DNA from: Leucobacter sp. UT-8R-CII-1-4
Lineage (GTDB): Bacteria; Actinomycetota; Actinomycetes; Actinomycetales; Microbacteriaceae
NCBI RefSeq assembly: GCF_030010235.1
Contig: NZ_JASCRS010000004.1
Location: forward strand, 248,001 to 312,000
Length of the DNA: 64,000 bases
Reading direction: 5' to 3'
In this document: positions 26,278-34,361 of the stretch, piece after piece
Position numbering within the stretch: the first letter of the stretch is position 1
Layout: each line of letters opens with the position of its first letter
Made by a program: the position numbers and the translations under genes
The notes under the pieces: generated by a model
Databases searched by the model: none
Seen by the model: the letters and a program-made list of their open reading frames with translations, nothing else
What the model was told of the DNA's origin: nothing

Positions 26278-26322
26278 CAGTGAAACGTTGCCTCATTGGC
26301 AGAAGGCCTGGGCTTCTTTCTA

Positions 26323-26338
26323 GTACATCTTGTAGAGT
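26323..26338 (+). promoter_or_regulatory. BlaI-type operator overlapping the -10 box of the first blaI gene
   Basis: GTACATCTTGTAGAGT combines an inverted repeat (GTACA, three bases, TGTAG; one mismatch) with a TAGAGT -10 box at 26333-26338. The same 16-base arrangement recurs at the copC and KAS III promoters. It sits 19 bases before the blaI start, so the repressor would control its own gene. Confidence 0.65.
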
Positions 26339-26356
26339 TGATTCAGGAGGTTTGTA

Positions 26357-26734
26357 ATGACTGGTGGAGCAACTCGGGAACGAGGCGAACTCGAGCAAGA
26401 GATCATGCGGTTGCTGCGTGCACAAGCCCAACCGATTGGTGCCCGTGAATTGCAGGATCTGTTCTCTGGTCAGGTGCCGGCGTATACGACCTTGATGACT
26501 GTGCTTACTCGGCTCGAGAAGAAGGGCGAGGTCGTTCGCTCTGGGAGCTCTCCGCGGAAGGTGAAGTTCTTCCCTGCTCGGTCGGATGAGGAGCATGCGA
26601 GCCAGACGATGTTGTCTGCGCTTGGTAGCGCGGGTGATCGGCGTGCCGCACTGCTGGCATTCGCTGGCAATCTTGACGAAGATGATGTGGCGCTGCTGAG
26701 TTCCGCTTTCGTGACACCTCGCAAGAAGCGCTAG
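26357..26734 (+). CDS. blaI: BlaI/CopY-family repressor
   Basis: A 125-residue winged-helix repressor with AGGAGG at 26345-26350 and the family core 'ELEQEIMRLLRAQAQPIGARELQDL', 'AYTTLMTVLTRLEKKGEVVRSG' and a helical dimerisation tail. BlaI-family proteins bind TACA/TGTA dyads and are removed either by proteolysis through a BlaR/M56 partner or by metal. A matching dyad lies in its own promoter, and an M56 peptidase gene follows. The C-terminus has no CxCx4CxC metal site, so a CopY-like copper switch is unlikely and proteolytic control is the better guess. Confidence 0.85.
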   Translation: MTGGATRERGELEQEIMRLLRAQAQPIGARELQDLFSGQVPAYTTLMTVLTRLEKKGEVVRSGSSPRKVKFFPARSDEEHASQTMLSALGSAGDRRAALLAFAGNLDEDDVALLSSAFVTPRKKR

Positions 26735-26742
26735 CTCTGCTC

Positions 26743-27561
26743 GTGCTGTGGATAGTTCTTGCCTGCTTCGGTAGCGCACTGATCATGTCGCTGCTCGCCC
26801 CGCTGGTGCTGACCATCGGACGCTGGCAGCTCCTTCATCCACGGACTGCTCTCACCGCTTGGTTTGGGGCGCTCTTTACCGGCGTGGCACTCATTCTGGC
26901 TGGTCTTGCGATCAGTGTGATCGGTGCAGTTTCTGCACCGGATTATGTTGGTGGGACCGAGTCCCTTCTGCTCACTGTGGTCGCTTGGTTCGGACTCGGC
27001 GTGTTCGGAGCGGTTGCAACCATGGTTTCCGTATCCTCCGAGCCGATTGTTGAGGCTCGACGAGAAGCCTTGAAGGTGATGGCTCCGGTAGCACGATCTC
27101 GTGAAGCGCGGCAGGGGTTCATCCTTGTGAGGTTCGACTCTGACGAGGCGGTCGCGTTTGCTGTTCCAGGCAGGCGTCCCGAGATATTTATCTCCTCAGC
27201 GGTGGAGGATTTGCTTTCTAAGGCGCAGCTGGGTGCGGTGCTCGCGCATGAATATGCGCACCTACGCCACCATCACGGGTGGGCGCTCCGCATTGCCGCC
27301 GTCAACGCTTTCTGCCTCGGCCGTCTCCGTCCGGGCCGCGACTTGCATCGCGCAACAAAACTCCTCGTTGAACTCGCAGCCGATGATGCGGCGGCGCGTC
27401 AGGCCGGGGCCGCGAACCTTGCGAATGCGCTCACGCTGCTCGCAGAAAGCGATGGGGATGCGGGGATGCGGCTTCGCGCGACACGTTTGACGAGTAAGCG
27501 GTGGCCATCTGCATCCCGTCGACGGCTTCCGAAGGCTCTTGCAGCGACAGTTCTTCCGTAG
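26743..27561 (+). CDS. M56-family membrane metallopeptidase (BlaR1-like sensor)
   Basis: GTG 26743 begins a 272-residue protein eight bases after blaI. Three hydrophobic segments occupy the first 110 residues. The zinc peptidase motif HEYAHLRHHH is near residue 170 and a downstream 'ELAADDAAARQ' supplies the third ligand, as in M56 peptidases. It should cleave or relieve BlaI when a signal is sensed. The usual C-terminal membrane segment is missing: the protein stops shortly after the peptidase domain at 'AATVLP', and no penicillin-binding sensor domain is attached, so what it senses is unclear. Confidence 0.8.
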   Translation: MLWIVLACFGSALIMSLLAPLVLTIGRWQLLHPRTALTAWFGALFTGVALILAGLAISVIGAVSAPDYVGGTESLLLTVVAWFGLGVFGAVATMVSVSSEPIVEARREALKVMAPVARSREARQGFILVRFDSDEAVAFAVPGRRPEIFISSAVEDLLSKAQLGAVLAHEYAHLRHHHGWALRIAAVNAFCLGRLRPGRDLHRATKLLVELAADDAAARQAGAANLANALTLLAESDGDAGMRLRATRLTSKRWPSASRRRLPKALAATVLP

Positions 27562-27766
27562 CTCTCGCAACCCGCCACGCTCGCAGGGTCGACATTTGTG
27601 AGACTCGAGTTCATCAATAACTCGCTACCGAGATGATGACAAACAACAGCGTCCGAAGATAGAAACAGGCTCGGCCGAGCCGCTGCCAGCTCGTGCTTCG
27701 AGAATCGCCAGGAGCCGGATCGAGCGTGACACTCCACGATGCTGAAGCCCACCCGCTGAACGACAT

Positions 27767-29071
27767 CTAGTGCAGCGGAAGATTGAACATGCTCCGGTAG
27801 TCCCAACTGGCGTTGCGCCAGTTTTCCGAGTCGAGGCAATGCCGAGTATCGACGATAAGCGGGCGTCGGACCGTGGGAAGGAGTGCTTCCGGGTTCAGGT
27901 GCCGGTATTCCGGCCAAGCAGTAGCCACTAGCGTCACGTCGGCTTCCCGCATCGCCTCCTCGGCGGTGCGTACGAACTCGAGCCGGCTGTCCGCTCCGCA
28001 CGACGCGACCACTACAGGATCCGCGATACGCACGCGCAGCCCGGCGCTTATGAGTACGTGTGCGAGAGCGATCGAGGGTGACTCGCGCGTGTCGTCTGTA
28101 TCAGCTTTGAAGCTCGCTCCGAGGATCGCGACCTGCGACCCCTGGCGTTCAAGGAGCTGTGCAATAACCCACTCGGCGATGTGCTGCCTCTGTACGGTGT
28201 TGATTATGTCGACTTGAGCGAAGAACTGGGCCGCCTCCATGGCGCCTGCATGCTGGGCATAGTACGCGAGCCCGCGGGTGTCTTTCGGGAGACAGCCCCC
28301 ACCGTACCCCAGGCCTGGGTTCAGATGGGAGGCGCCGATCCTGGTGTCGGTACCGAGAAGCTGCGCTGTCTGGAGGGCATCGGCGCCACTGGTCGCGGCA
28401 AGTTGCGCGATCGTGTTGATGAAGGAGATCTTCGTGGCAAGGAACGCGTTGGTGGCGAGTTTCACGAGTTCAGCGGTCGCGAGATCCGTGATGACGCGAT
28501 GAGTCCCTGTGTCGAGGATCGGTTGATAGACCTCATCGAGCCGACCAGCGGCTTCCTGGCTGCTCACACCGTAGATGAGCCGTTGGGGGGCGAGGGTGTC
28601 TCGCACTGCGGTTCCCTCTGCGAGGAACTCGGGATTCCATGCGAGCTCGGCATCGGGGCTCTCTCTGTGAAGCTGGGCAGCGAGAGCCACTGCTGTCCCG
28701 GGCGGGACCGTGCTCTTGCCGACGACGAGATCGCCTGGCTGTAAGAAGGGTACAAGGGACCGCAGCGCGCTTTCGAGGTAGCCAGCGTTGAACCCCTCGT
28801 GAAAGGCGAGTTCGGGTGTGCCAACTGTGAGAAAGTGAACCCTTGCTCCCATTGCGGTGCTCGGTTGGCTAGTGACGTCGAGCGTACCGTCTGTGAGTGC
28901 CGAACGGACAAGATCCGCGAGTCCAGGTTCGTGTATTTCGAGCGTGCCATCAAGAATCTTGCCGACGCGTTCCGTATTCGTTTCGATTCCGACGACCCTG
29001 TGCCCGAGCGAGGCGAGGGCGGCGGCGTGGACGAGGCCGAGACGCCCAAGCCCGATGACAGATACTCTCAT
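27767..29071 (-). CDS. UDP-glucose 6-dehydrogenase family protein
   Basis: ATG 29071 is chosen because it is preceded by GGAAGAG and starts the Rossmann fold 'MRVSVIGLGRLGLVHAAALASLGH'. The 434 residues contain the middle-domain Glu motif 'WNPEFLAEGTAVRD' and the catalytic Cys loop 'GLGYGGGCLPKDTRGL', so the enzyme can oxidise a UDP-sugar (UDP-glucose or UDP-N-acetylmannosamine type) to the uronic acid in two steps. The start overlaps the stop of the small membrane protein by ATGA. It is the last gene of the copC operon, supplying a precursor for surface glycan. Confidence 0.85.
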   Translation of the reverse strand: MRVSVIGLGRLGLVHAAALASLGHRVVGIETNTERVGKILDGTLEIHEPGLADLVRSALTDGTLDVTSQPSTAMGARVHFLTVGTPELAFHEGFNAGYLESALRSLVPFLQPGDLVVGKSTVPPGTAVALAAQLHRESPDAELAWNPEFLAEGTAVRDTLAPQRLIYGVSSQEAAGRLDEVYQPILDTGTHRVITDLATAELVKLATNAFLATKISFINTIAQLAATSGADALQTAQLLGTDTRIGASHLNPGLGYGGGCLPKDTRGLAYYAQHAGAMEAAQFFAQVDIINTVQRQHIAEWVIAQLLERQGSQVAILGASFKADTDDTRESPSIALAHVLISAGLRVRIADPVVVASCGADSRLEFVRTAEEAMREADVTLVATAWPEYRHLNPEALLPTVRRPLIVDTRHCLDSENWRNASWDYRSMFNLPLH

Positions 29072-29298
29072 TCGTTCTCTTCCTGAGTGCCTGGGTCCCG
29101 CTTCCCGATGCTGAAGATCCTTCTTGCGAAGCGCTTCCACAGTCGTTTCGCGCCGTAGTAGAGGTTTTCAAGCTCTTCACGGACCGTGGGAGGTTCCTCG
29201 TCTTCTCGCCTCGCAGGCCCACTCAACCCGATCCACAGGATCAGAACCATGCCCGCGAACAGCGTGGTGAGTGTAGAGAGAATGGGCCACACAGTCAC
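29068..29298 (-). CDS. Small single-span membrane protein
   Basis: GTG 29298 overlaps the TGA of the peroxidase gene (GTGA), giving 76 residues. One hydrophobic span 'LFAGMVLILWIGLS' lies near the N-terminus. A charged cytoplasmic tail 'REELENLYYGAKRLWKRFARRIF' follows, with the stop overlapping the next start. It is not homologous to anything I recognise. Its fixed place between a secreted peroxidase and a sugar-nucleotide dehydrogenase, with overlaps on both sides, suggests it anchors or couples these activities at the membrane. Confidence 0.6.
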   Translation of the reverse strand: MTVWPILSTLTTLFAGMVLILWIGLSGPARREDEEPPTVREELENLYYGAKRLWKRFARRIFSIGKRDPGTQEENE

Positions 29299-30584
29299 GC
29301 TTCGAAGAGGGTATGACCGATGAACTGACCTTCTTCGCATCCGGGTGGTATCGCGAACACAGCAGAGCCGATGTGCACGATCCATTCGTTGAGGAGATCG
29401 AGCTCGTCGAGGCGTCGCTGCACTGGTGCGAACTGCGTTGCAACGTTGTATTGGTAGGCGGTGAAGATGAGCCCGGAGTTCGAGATCTCATCTCCCGTGG
29501 GAAGCTGATCGTAGTTGTAGGCGCGACGGAACATCCGCTCGTGCGGGTCTGCTGAGCGAGCCCGTCGGATGTGTGCGAACTCTGCGATGACCGGGAAGCC
29601 GATCGGGGTACGAGCTTCGAAATCAGGTTCGTCGTGCTCTTTCGTACCGGTGAGTGGTGCCCCGGAGTCCATCCGGCGGCCGACCGCTTGCTCACGTCCG
29701 CTGCGGTCGAGCCGATCCCACTTGTCGAGCAGCATCTCGATTCGTCGTACGACAAAGCCTGTTCCGCCATCGAGCCAGGCCGGGTTTGCGACGGGGCCTT
29801 TCCAGACGACGCCCGCGAAGTCGTCACTCCCCGGTGACATGTTGACGGTGCCATCGAGCTGCCCGAGGAGATTCCGCTGGGTCCTGCCGGGCTTCTCTGA
29901 ACCATAGGCTCGTCGGAACCCCTGCTGCACCCACCGCAGTGACCCGAAGGTGCGTGTGTCTTTGAGGAGCATGCGCTGAGCATGGGCCACGGTCAGTGGA
30001 TCATCGGAGGCGATCTGCAGCAGCAGATCACCGTCGTTCCACTCTTCTCGGAGCCGATCGAGCTTAAACGCCGGGATGCTGTCAAGCCAGTCTGGCCGGG
30101 CCGCAGGGTTCACGATATCGACAAGGCGTCGACCGAATCCGAAGGTGATGGTGAGCCGCGCAGGCCGCAGGGAGAGCTCGGGTTCCGAATCCGCCAACGC
30201 GTAGGTTCCCTGCGTGAGCCTGGCCGCATCCTCGGTGAGGATCATCAGCATGCGCCGCACATCTTCGCGGGTGATTCCTTCCCGCAATGTCACGGCCACC
30301 AGGGATTGGTGAGCCTGTGGCACCATCTCGATCCCTGCCTGATGGACACCATAGAACGGGATAGTCTCGCCGCCTCGCAGCTGCTCCGCATCCTCGAGCG
30401 CCTCAGCACGTGCCGCGGCCTCTCGGCCCGTGACAAACCCATCGGCCCCAACGACCGCGACCGCTCCTGCCGCGGCCGCCACACCACCGAACAAGAGGCG
30501 ACGCCGCGACAATCCCGACGACGGCTCCTTCGTGAAATCTGCTCCCGTCCCGTCAGTGGGCGCCACGTCTTCCTGCTTACTCAT
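29295..30584 (-). CDS. Tat-secreted DyP-type heme peroxidase
   Basis: ATG 30584 (or 30590) overlaps the end of the PCu(A)C gene. The 429 residues begin with a twin-arginine signal 'SRRRLLFGGVAAAAGAVAVVG'. The DyP family landmarks are the distal 'GQLDGTVN' (GxxDG-type) motif, the proximal heme His in 'EFAHIRRARSADP' and a following 'FRRAYNYD'. DyP/EfeB proteins are folded with heme in the cytoplasm and exported by Tat, where they oxidise substrates with peroxide or act on heme. Neighbouring copper proteins recall the Streptomyces DtpA context, where a DyP peroxidase works with a PCu(A)C-type chaperone in copper-dependent surface-glycan formation. Confidence 0.88.
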   Translation of the reverse strand: MSKQEDVAPTDGTGADFTKEPSSGLSRRRLLFGGVAAAAGAVAVVGADGFVTGREAAARAEALEDAEQLRGGETIPFYGVHQAGIEMVPQAHQSLVAVTLREGITREDVRRMLMILTEDAARLTQGTYALADSEPELSLRPARLTITFGFGRRLVDIVNPAARPDWLDSIPAFKLDRLREEWNDGDLLLQIASDDPLTVAHAQRMLLKDTRTFGSLRWVQQGFRRAYGSEKPGRTQRNLLGQLDGTVNMSPGSDDFAGVVWKGPVANPAWLDGGTGFVVRRIEMLLDKWDRLDRSGREQAVGRRMDSGAPLTGTKEHDEPDFEARTPIGFPVIAEFAHIRRARSADPHERMFRRAYNYDQLPTGDEISNSGLIFTAYQYNVATQFAPVQRRLDELDLLNEWIVHIGSAVFAIPPGCEEGQFIGHTLFEA

Positions 30585-31119
30585 CGACATAAGTCTCGTT
30601 CGCGCCCGTGTAGTCCTTTGCCGGGGCTTCGAACTCGAATACCGACCCGTCCTCCAGCTCGAGAGCGAACGACACAGTGTTTCCGGCGAGCACCGGATCC
30701 ACAATGTCCATGAGCATCAGATGATTCGCGCCCGGCTGCAACACATACTCCGAGTTCGCCGGGATCACGAAGCCACCATCCTTCTCCCGCATCACCATGT
30801 TCCCGTCCGCATTCTCGACGGTCTCATGCAATTCCATGATGGGCGAGGCATCAGACGTGGCCGACACCACACGGATATCTTCGCCGCTGTCATTGACCAG
30901 CACTCCGAAAGCTGCGGACATGCCAGATTCGGCTGCCTTAACCCACGCATCCTGGATGCTGATCGTCGAAGACTGTTCCTGGGACGCGCTCTTCGACGAC
31001 GCAGAAGGAGCGCCGGACTCGTTACTCGCGGGAGTCGTGCTGCATCCAACTACGCCGAGTGCGAGCGCACCGGCCAGCGCGAAGGATGCGGTGACTCTGG
31101 GGAGGGAGACAGACTTCAT
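30577..31119 (-). CDS. PCu(A)C-type copper chaperone lipoprotein
   Basis: A 180-residue lipoprotein: signal sequence with lipobox 'LGVVGC', a Ser-rich linker, then a PCu(A)C domain with the copper-binding pattern 'LHETVENADGNM' and 'ANHLMLM' (H..M..HxM). It would hold Cu(I) outside the membrane and hand it to a secreted or membrane copper enzyme. It overlaps copC upstream by four bases and precedes the peroxidase. All predicted copper ligands are intact. Confidence 0.9.
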   Translation of the reverse strand: MKSVSLPRVTASFALAGALALGVVGCSTTPASNESGAPSASSKSASQEQSSTISIQDAWVKAAESGMSAAFGVLVNDSGEDIRVVSATSDASPIMELHETVENADGNMVMREKDGGFVIPANSEYVLQPGANHLMLMDIVDPVLAGNTVSFALELEDGSVFEFEAPAKDYTGANETYVDE

Positions 31120-31751
31120 GATGTGGTTCCTTTCGAACGTCGAGAAGACCTGGTTTTTACGACACGGCCCAATGCAAACAACATCAGCGCGGCGAGCGCC
31201 CCCGCACCTGCGAGCAACGCGGTCCGCAAATGCCCGGAATCGCCTGAGGTCTTATCGTCACTTGCGCCGTCGAGCGAGAACTCGCCCTGATTGGCATTGT
31301 CTGCTGCAGACACCGGCGAATCCGCAGAAGCAGGTTCCGGTATCGGCAGCGCATCTGAGACATCGCCGACCGAGAACAAGAAGCTCTCACTAATGGGATG
31401 CCCGTCACTCGACACGATCCGCCAGCGCACCTGATAGTTGCCATCGGGCAGCGGGCTCTTCAGCTGCTGCGTCACCGTGAAACCTGAGAACGATGGTTCG
31501 CCTTCTTCCCACGACTCGCCTTCCGCGTCGACGACCATGATGATCGCGCCAACCGAAAGGGGCTCACCAGTGAACGTCAATGCGACTTCGTCAGGTGACG
31601 TGTCGAAATGTTCTCCAGCGGCAGGTGTCTGATTCGTCACCTGATCATGCGCATAGGCGGGTACCCCCGAGGCAAAGATCAGCCATGCGATCACGCTGAG
31701 TACACCAAGGAGTACGGCAACAGGCCGATGGGCGACGGTTTGGTGAGACAT
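31116..31751 (-). CDS. CopC-domain copper-binding membrane protein
   Basis: ATG 31751 gives 211 residues: signal peptide 'VAVLLGVLSVIAWLIFASGVPAYA', mature protein starting with His ('AHDQVTNQTPAAGEHFDTSP') as in CopC, a beta-sandwich with 'SSDGHPISESFLFSV', a disordered linker and a C-terminal membrane anchor 'LLAGAGALAALMLFALG' followed by Arg/Lys. CopC binds copper outside the cell and often works with CopD. No ribosome-binding site is seen; the -10 box TAGAGT ends seven bases before the ATG, so translation is probably leaderless. It is the first gene of a five-gene unit. Confidence 0.88.
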   Translation of the reverse strand: MSHQTVAHRPVAVLLGVLSVIAWLIFASGVPAYAHDQVTNQTPAAGEHFDTSPDEVALTFTGEPLSVGAIIMVVDAEGESWEEGEPSFSGFTVTQQLKSPLPDGNYQVRWRIVSSDGHPISESFLFSVGDVSDALPIPEPASADSPVSAADNANQGEFSLDGASDDKTSGDSGHLRTALLAGAGALAALMLFALGRVVKTRSSRRSKGTTS

Positions 31752-31757
31752 CGCCAC

Positions 31758-31774
31758 TACTCTACAACATGTAG
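31758..31774 (-). promoter_or_regulatory. BlaI-type operator merged with the copC -10 box
   Basis: Read on the minus strand, CTACATGTTGTAGAGT includes the perfect inverted repeat CTACA-ACA-TGTAG (31762-31774) and a TAGAGT -10 box (31758-31763). A bound repressor would cover the -10 element. It shares 14 of 16 bases with the blaI promoter site and 15 of 16 with the KAS III site. Confidence 0.72.
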
Positions 31775-31851
31775 TTCTAAACTTGATACTCAATCGCTCT
31801 GAGTGGCACGATTCCAGCCGGGATCACCAGAACCGGCAAGATCTTCGCTGG

Positions 31852-32826
31852 TCACGCGTCCGAAGCGGGTCGCGCATGATGGATCGCGCGTCGCTTAATG
31901 AACGTCCAGGCCGCACCAGCCCCGAGAACAAAGATGGCGAGGACGACTAGCGACAGCAGCGGGATGGCTGGGGTGGTATCGCCTATGAAGCGTTGTTCCC
32001 AACCTCCCGCGGGATCCTCTCCGGTGGCCTCCCACCCGTCTGCGATGAAGCGCAGCGAAGGTGCTCCGACGCCGATGACTTGCACCGAGTCGAATGAGGT
32101 GCCAGAAAGAGTGCCGCCGGGGAGAACCACCACGTCTTCAAGAACCGCCACCTGAGACGGGTGAGAGAACAGGGTGGTGACGTCAACCTCGAGCGCGCCA
32201 GTGACGACAGTGGTTCCGGTATTACGAAGCTCGTAGTGTGATTCGCCGCGCATAGGTGTCAGCGGCCAGGTGCTCACTCCGTCGAGTGACAACGTGCTGG
32301 TGGCCTCGAGCTGTGTGTTTCGGTCTTCGCCTGGGATTCGGAGCAGCAGTGGAAAGTTGAGGCTCCTGCCGCTGATCGCGTCGGTAACGACAAGACCAAG
32401 CGGATAGTCTCCATCGTGGGCGGTGTTGGGTACGCTGATCGTCAACGGAATGCTGCCTGACGAGCTGGCTTGCACCTCGACTGGGCCGTCTGCTTCGGCT
32501 CTGCTCACCCAGTTGCTCGGATCGAGACGCGAATCCGCCTCGCGGTAATCGAGCATGCCCTGCGGAGCGGATACTGCGATGGATCTGATCGATAGGGAGA
32601 TCGCGTTTGCGGAGGTGTTTTCAACCTCGACGGTGATGGTGTCGCGCGCGCCAGAGAACGCTTCTACCGCGACGAATGGGCCGAGTGTCGCCTCGCTCTC
32701 GGCGATCTGCACCGACCACGACCCCGAGGCCTGCTGGGTCTGGGTGGAGGGAGTCGTCGCCTGAGCAGGGGTGTTAGTTCCTAGCAGCGCGAGCACTACT
32801 GCGGCGATGACTCCGCGTATTCGCAT
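31852..32826 (-). CDS. Secreted, membrane-anchored beta-sandwich surface protein
   Basis: A 324-residue protein with a signal peptide ending 'NTPAQA', a Thr/Gln/Ser linker, and two Ig-like beta domains ('DTITVEVENTSANAISLSIRSI', 'HYELRNTGTTVVTGALEVDV'). A single C-terminal span 'LLSLVVLAIFVLGAGAAWTFI' is followed by KRR. The layout resembles DUF916/WxL-associated cell-surface proteins. It is the last gene of the KAS III operon and starts two bases after the ligase. It may bind or anchor the acylated product at the envelope; no catalytic motif is seen. Confidence 0.7.
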   Translation of the reverse strand: MRIRGVIAAVVLALLGTNTPAQATTPSTQTQQASGSWSVQIAESEATLGPFVAVEAFSGARDTITVEVENTSANAISLSIRSIAVSAPQGMLDYREADSRLDPSNWVSRAEADGPVEVQASSSGSIPLTISVPNTAHDGDYPLGLVVTDAISGRSLNFPLLLRIPGEDRNTQLEATSTLSLDGVSTWPLTPMRGESHYELRNTGTTVVTGALEVDVTTLFSHPSQVAVLEDVVVLPGGTLSGTSFDSVQVIGVGAPSLRFIADGWEATGEDPAGGWEQRFIGDTTPAIPLLSLVVLAIFVLGAGAAWTFIKRRAIHHARPASDA

Positions 32827-32828
32827 GC

Positions 32829-34361
32829 TTAGTTCACCTGCCGGTCGCGGTCGAGCCAGTGCTGTTCGCGCAGTGTGCGGCGCAGGATCTTCCCGCTCGG
32901 GTTCCGTGGAATCGTGTCGACGAAGAGATATTGGGTCGGTCGTTTAAAGGCAGCAAGCCGGTTTCGCAGGAACAGGGCCAGTTCCCGGCTCGTCGGTATC
33001 TTGTCGTGAGGAACGATATAGGCGAGTACGGCTTCCCCTGCAGCATCGTCCGGTATCCCGATGACGGCGACATCGTTCACTGCCGGGTGCCCGGCAAGCG
33101 CGTTTTCGACTTCTGCGGGGAACACGTTTTCGCCCGCGACGAGGATCATATCTTTGACGCGGTCTTCGATGAACAGGTATCCCTCGGCATCCAGTCGACC
33201 GGCATCTCCGGTGCGAATCCACCCTTCGATGAGAGTGTCGGCGGTCGCTTCGGGAAGGTTCCAGTATTCGAGCATCGCTGCCGGGGTGCGCAGCCACACT
33301 TCCCCGACCTCTCCTTGAGGCACCGGGGCGCCGTCCTCGTCGGTGATGCGCACTTCTACTCCGGGGTAGGGGCGACCTGCAGCTCGTAGTCTCGTGGAAT
33401 CCGGGCCGTGCTGGTCGGGCGGGAGGCAGATCGCGGTGTTGCCGGTTTCGGTGAGGCCGTAGATCTGTGCGAAGTCAGCGGCGAAGTCGCGTGCCGCACG
33501 GCGCAGCAGTGACTCGGTGATGGGGGCGCCACCGTAGATGATCTTGCGGAGCGTGGTGAAATCTCTGAGACTCCCAGGCGCGTCGAGGATCTGTCGCAGC
33601 ATCGCGGGCACGGCGATCGCGGTGGTGATGCCCAGGGAACGTATGGCCGTGCGCGCGGTCACCGCGTCGAACTCCGGCATGCTGAAAACCGTCGCCCCAG
33701 CGTGGAACGCTTGAGTGGCGTACCAGAGCCCTCCAATGTGGAATCCGGGGATGCCGATCATCGCGATATCGCCATCACACCAATCGATCCAGTCGAGGCC
33801 AGCGTTGCCGAGTGCGTCGCGGATTGCGGTGAAGCTGCGCTGCCCGAGCACGACGCCTTTAGGGAGTCCGGTAGTGCCACTGGTGTAGAGCTGCGCGATC
33901 GGCGTATCCGGATGCGTCTCGAACGGCGCGGCATCGGATCCGGAGTCTCGCCAGACAGTGAAGCTCGGGAGATCTGCGATGATCTCGGTGCGGCCGGTCT
34001 GCCCGGCGAGGGGGTGGTCGTGGTCGATGAACACGAGTGCTGCGTCTGCGTCGTCCACTATATGCTCCACTTCTGCAGCAGACAGAGCGGGGTTGATGGG
34101 GACGAGCACTGCGCCGGTGGCGGAGGCGGCGAAGAGGAGTTCCCAGTAGCTCGGGGTCTCGCGCCCGAGGCAGGCGATGCGGTCGCCGGGACGAATGCCT
34201 GCGGAGCGGAGCGCGCCGGCGAGGCGTGTGCTGCGGTAGTGAAGCTCCCTGTAGCTGACGGTGGCGCCTGTCGGGGTGAGAATCGCGGCATGCTCAGGAG
34301 CATGCCGCGCGTGGAACGCGATCGTGTGGTTGAGGGTGGTGAGATTGGGGTGGAAGATCAC
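32829..34361 (-). CDS. Acyl-activating (AMP-forming) ligase
   Basis: GTG 34361 overlaps the TGA of the carrier-thioesterase gene (GTGA). The 510-residue ANL-family enzyme has the P-loop 'LYTSGTTGLPKGVV', the adenylate motif 'IYGLTET', 'WIRTGDAG' and the C-terminal catalytic Lys region 'IPRNPSGKILRRTL'. It activates a carboxylic acid, probably a fatty acid, as acyl-AMP and loads it on CoA or on the carrier domain encoded just upstream. Substrate length cannot be read from sequence. It lies in the same operon as a KAS III, which suggests a dedicated acyl-chain pathway. Confidence 0.87.
   Translation of the reverse strand: MIFHPNLTTLNHTIAFHARHAPEHAAILTPTGATVSYRELHYRSTRLAGALRSAGIRPGDRIACLGRETPSYWELLFAASATGAVLVPINPALSAAEVEHIVDDADAALVFIDHDHPLAGQTGRTEIIADLPSFTVWRDSGSDAAPFETHPDTPIAQLYTSGTTGLPKGVVLGQRSFTAIRDALGNAGLDWIDWCDGDIAMIGIPGFHIGGLWYATQAFHAGATVFSMPEFDAVTARTAIRSLGITTAIAVPAMLRQILDAPGSLRDFTTLRKIIYGGAPITESLLRRAARDFAADFAQIYGLTETGNTAICLPPDQHGPDSTRLRAAGRPYPGVEVRITDEDGAPVPQGEVGEVWLRTPAAMLEYWNLPEATADTLIEGWIRTGDAGRLDAEGYLFIEDRVKDMILVAGENVFPAEVENALAGHPAVNDVAVIGIPDDAAGEAVLAYIVPHDKIPTSRELALFLRNRLAAFKRPTQYLFVDTIPRNPSGKILRRTLREQHWLDRDRQVN

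Noticed and set aside
26357-27561. Classical beta-lactam resistance system
   Set aside because: BlaI and an M56 peptidase are present, but no beta-lactamase or penicillin-binding sensor domain is found. The shared operator instead points to the copC and KAS III operons.
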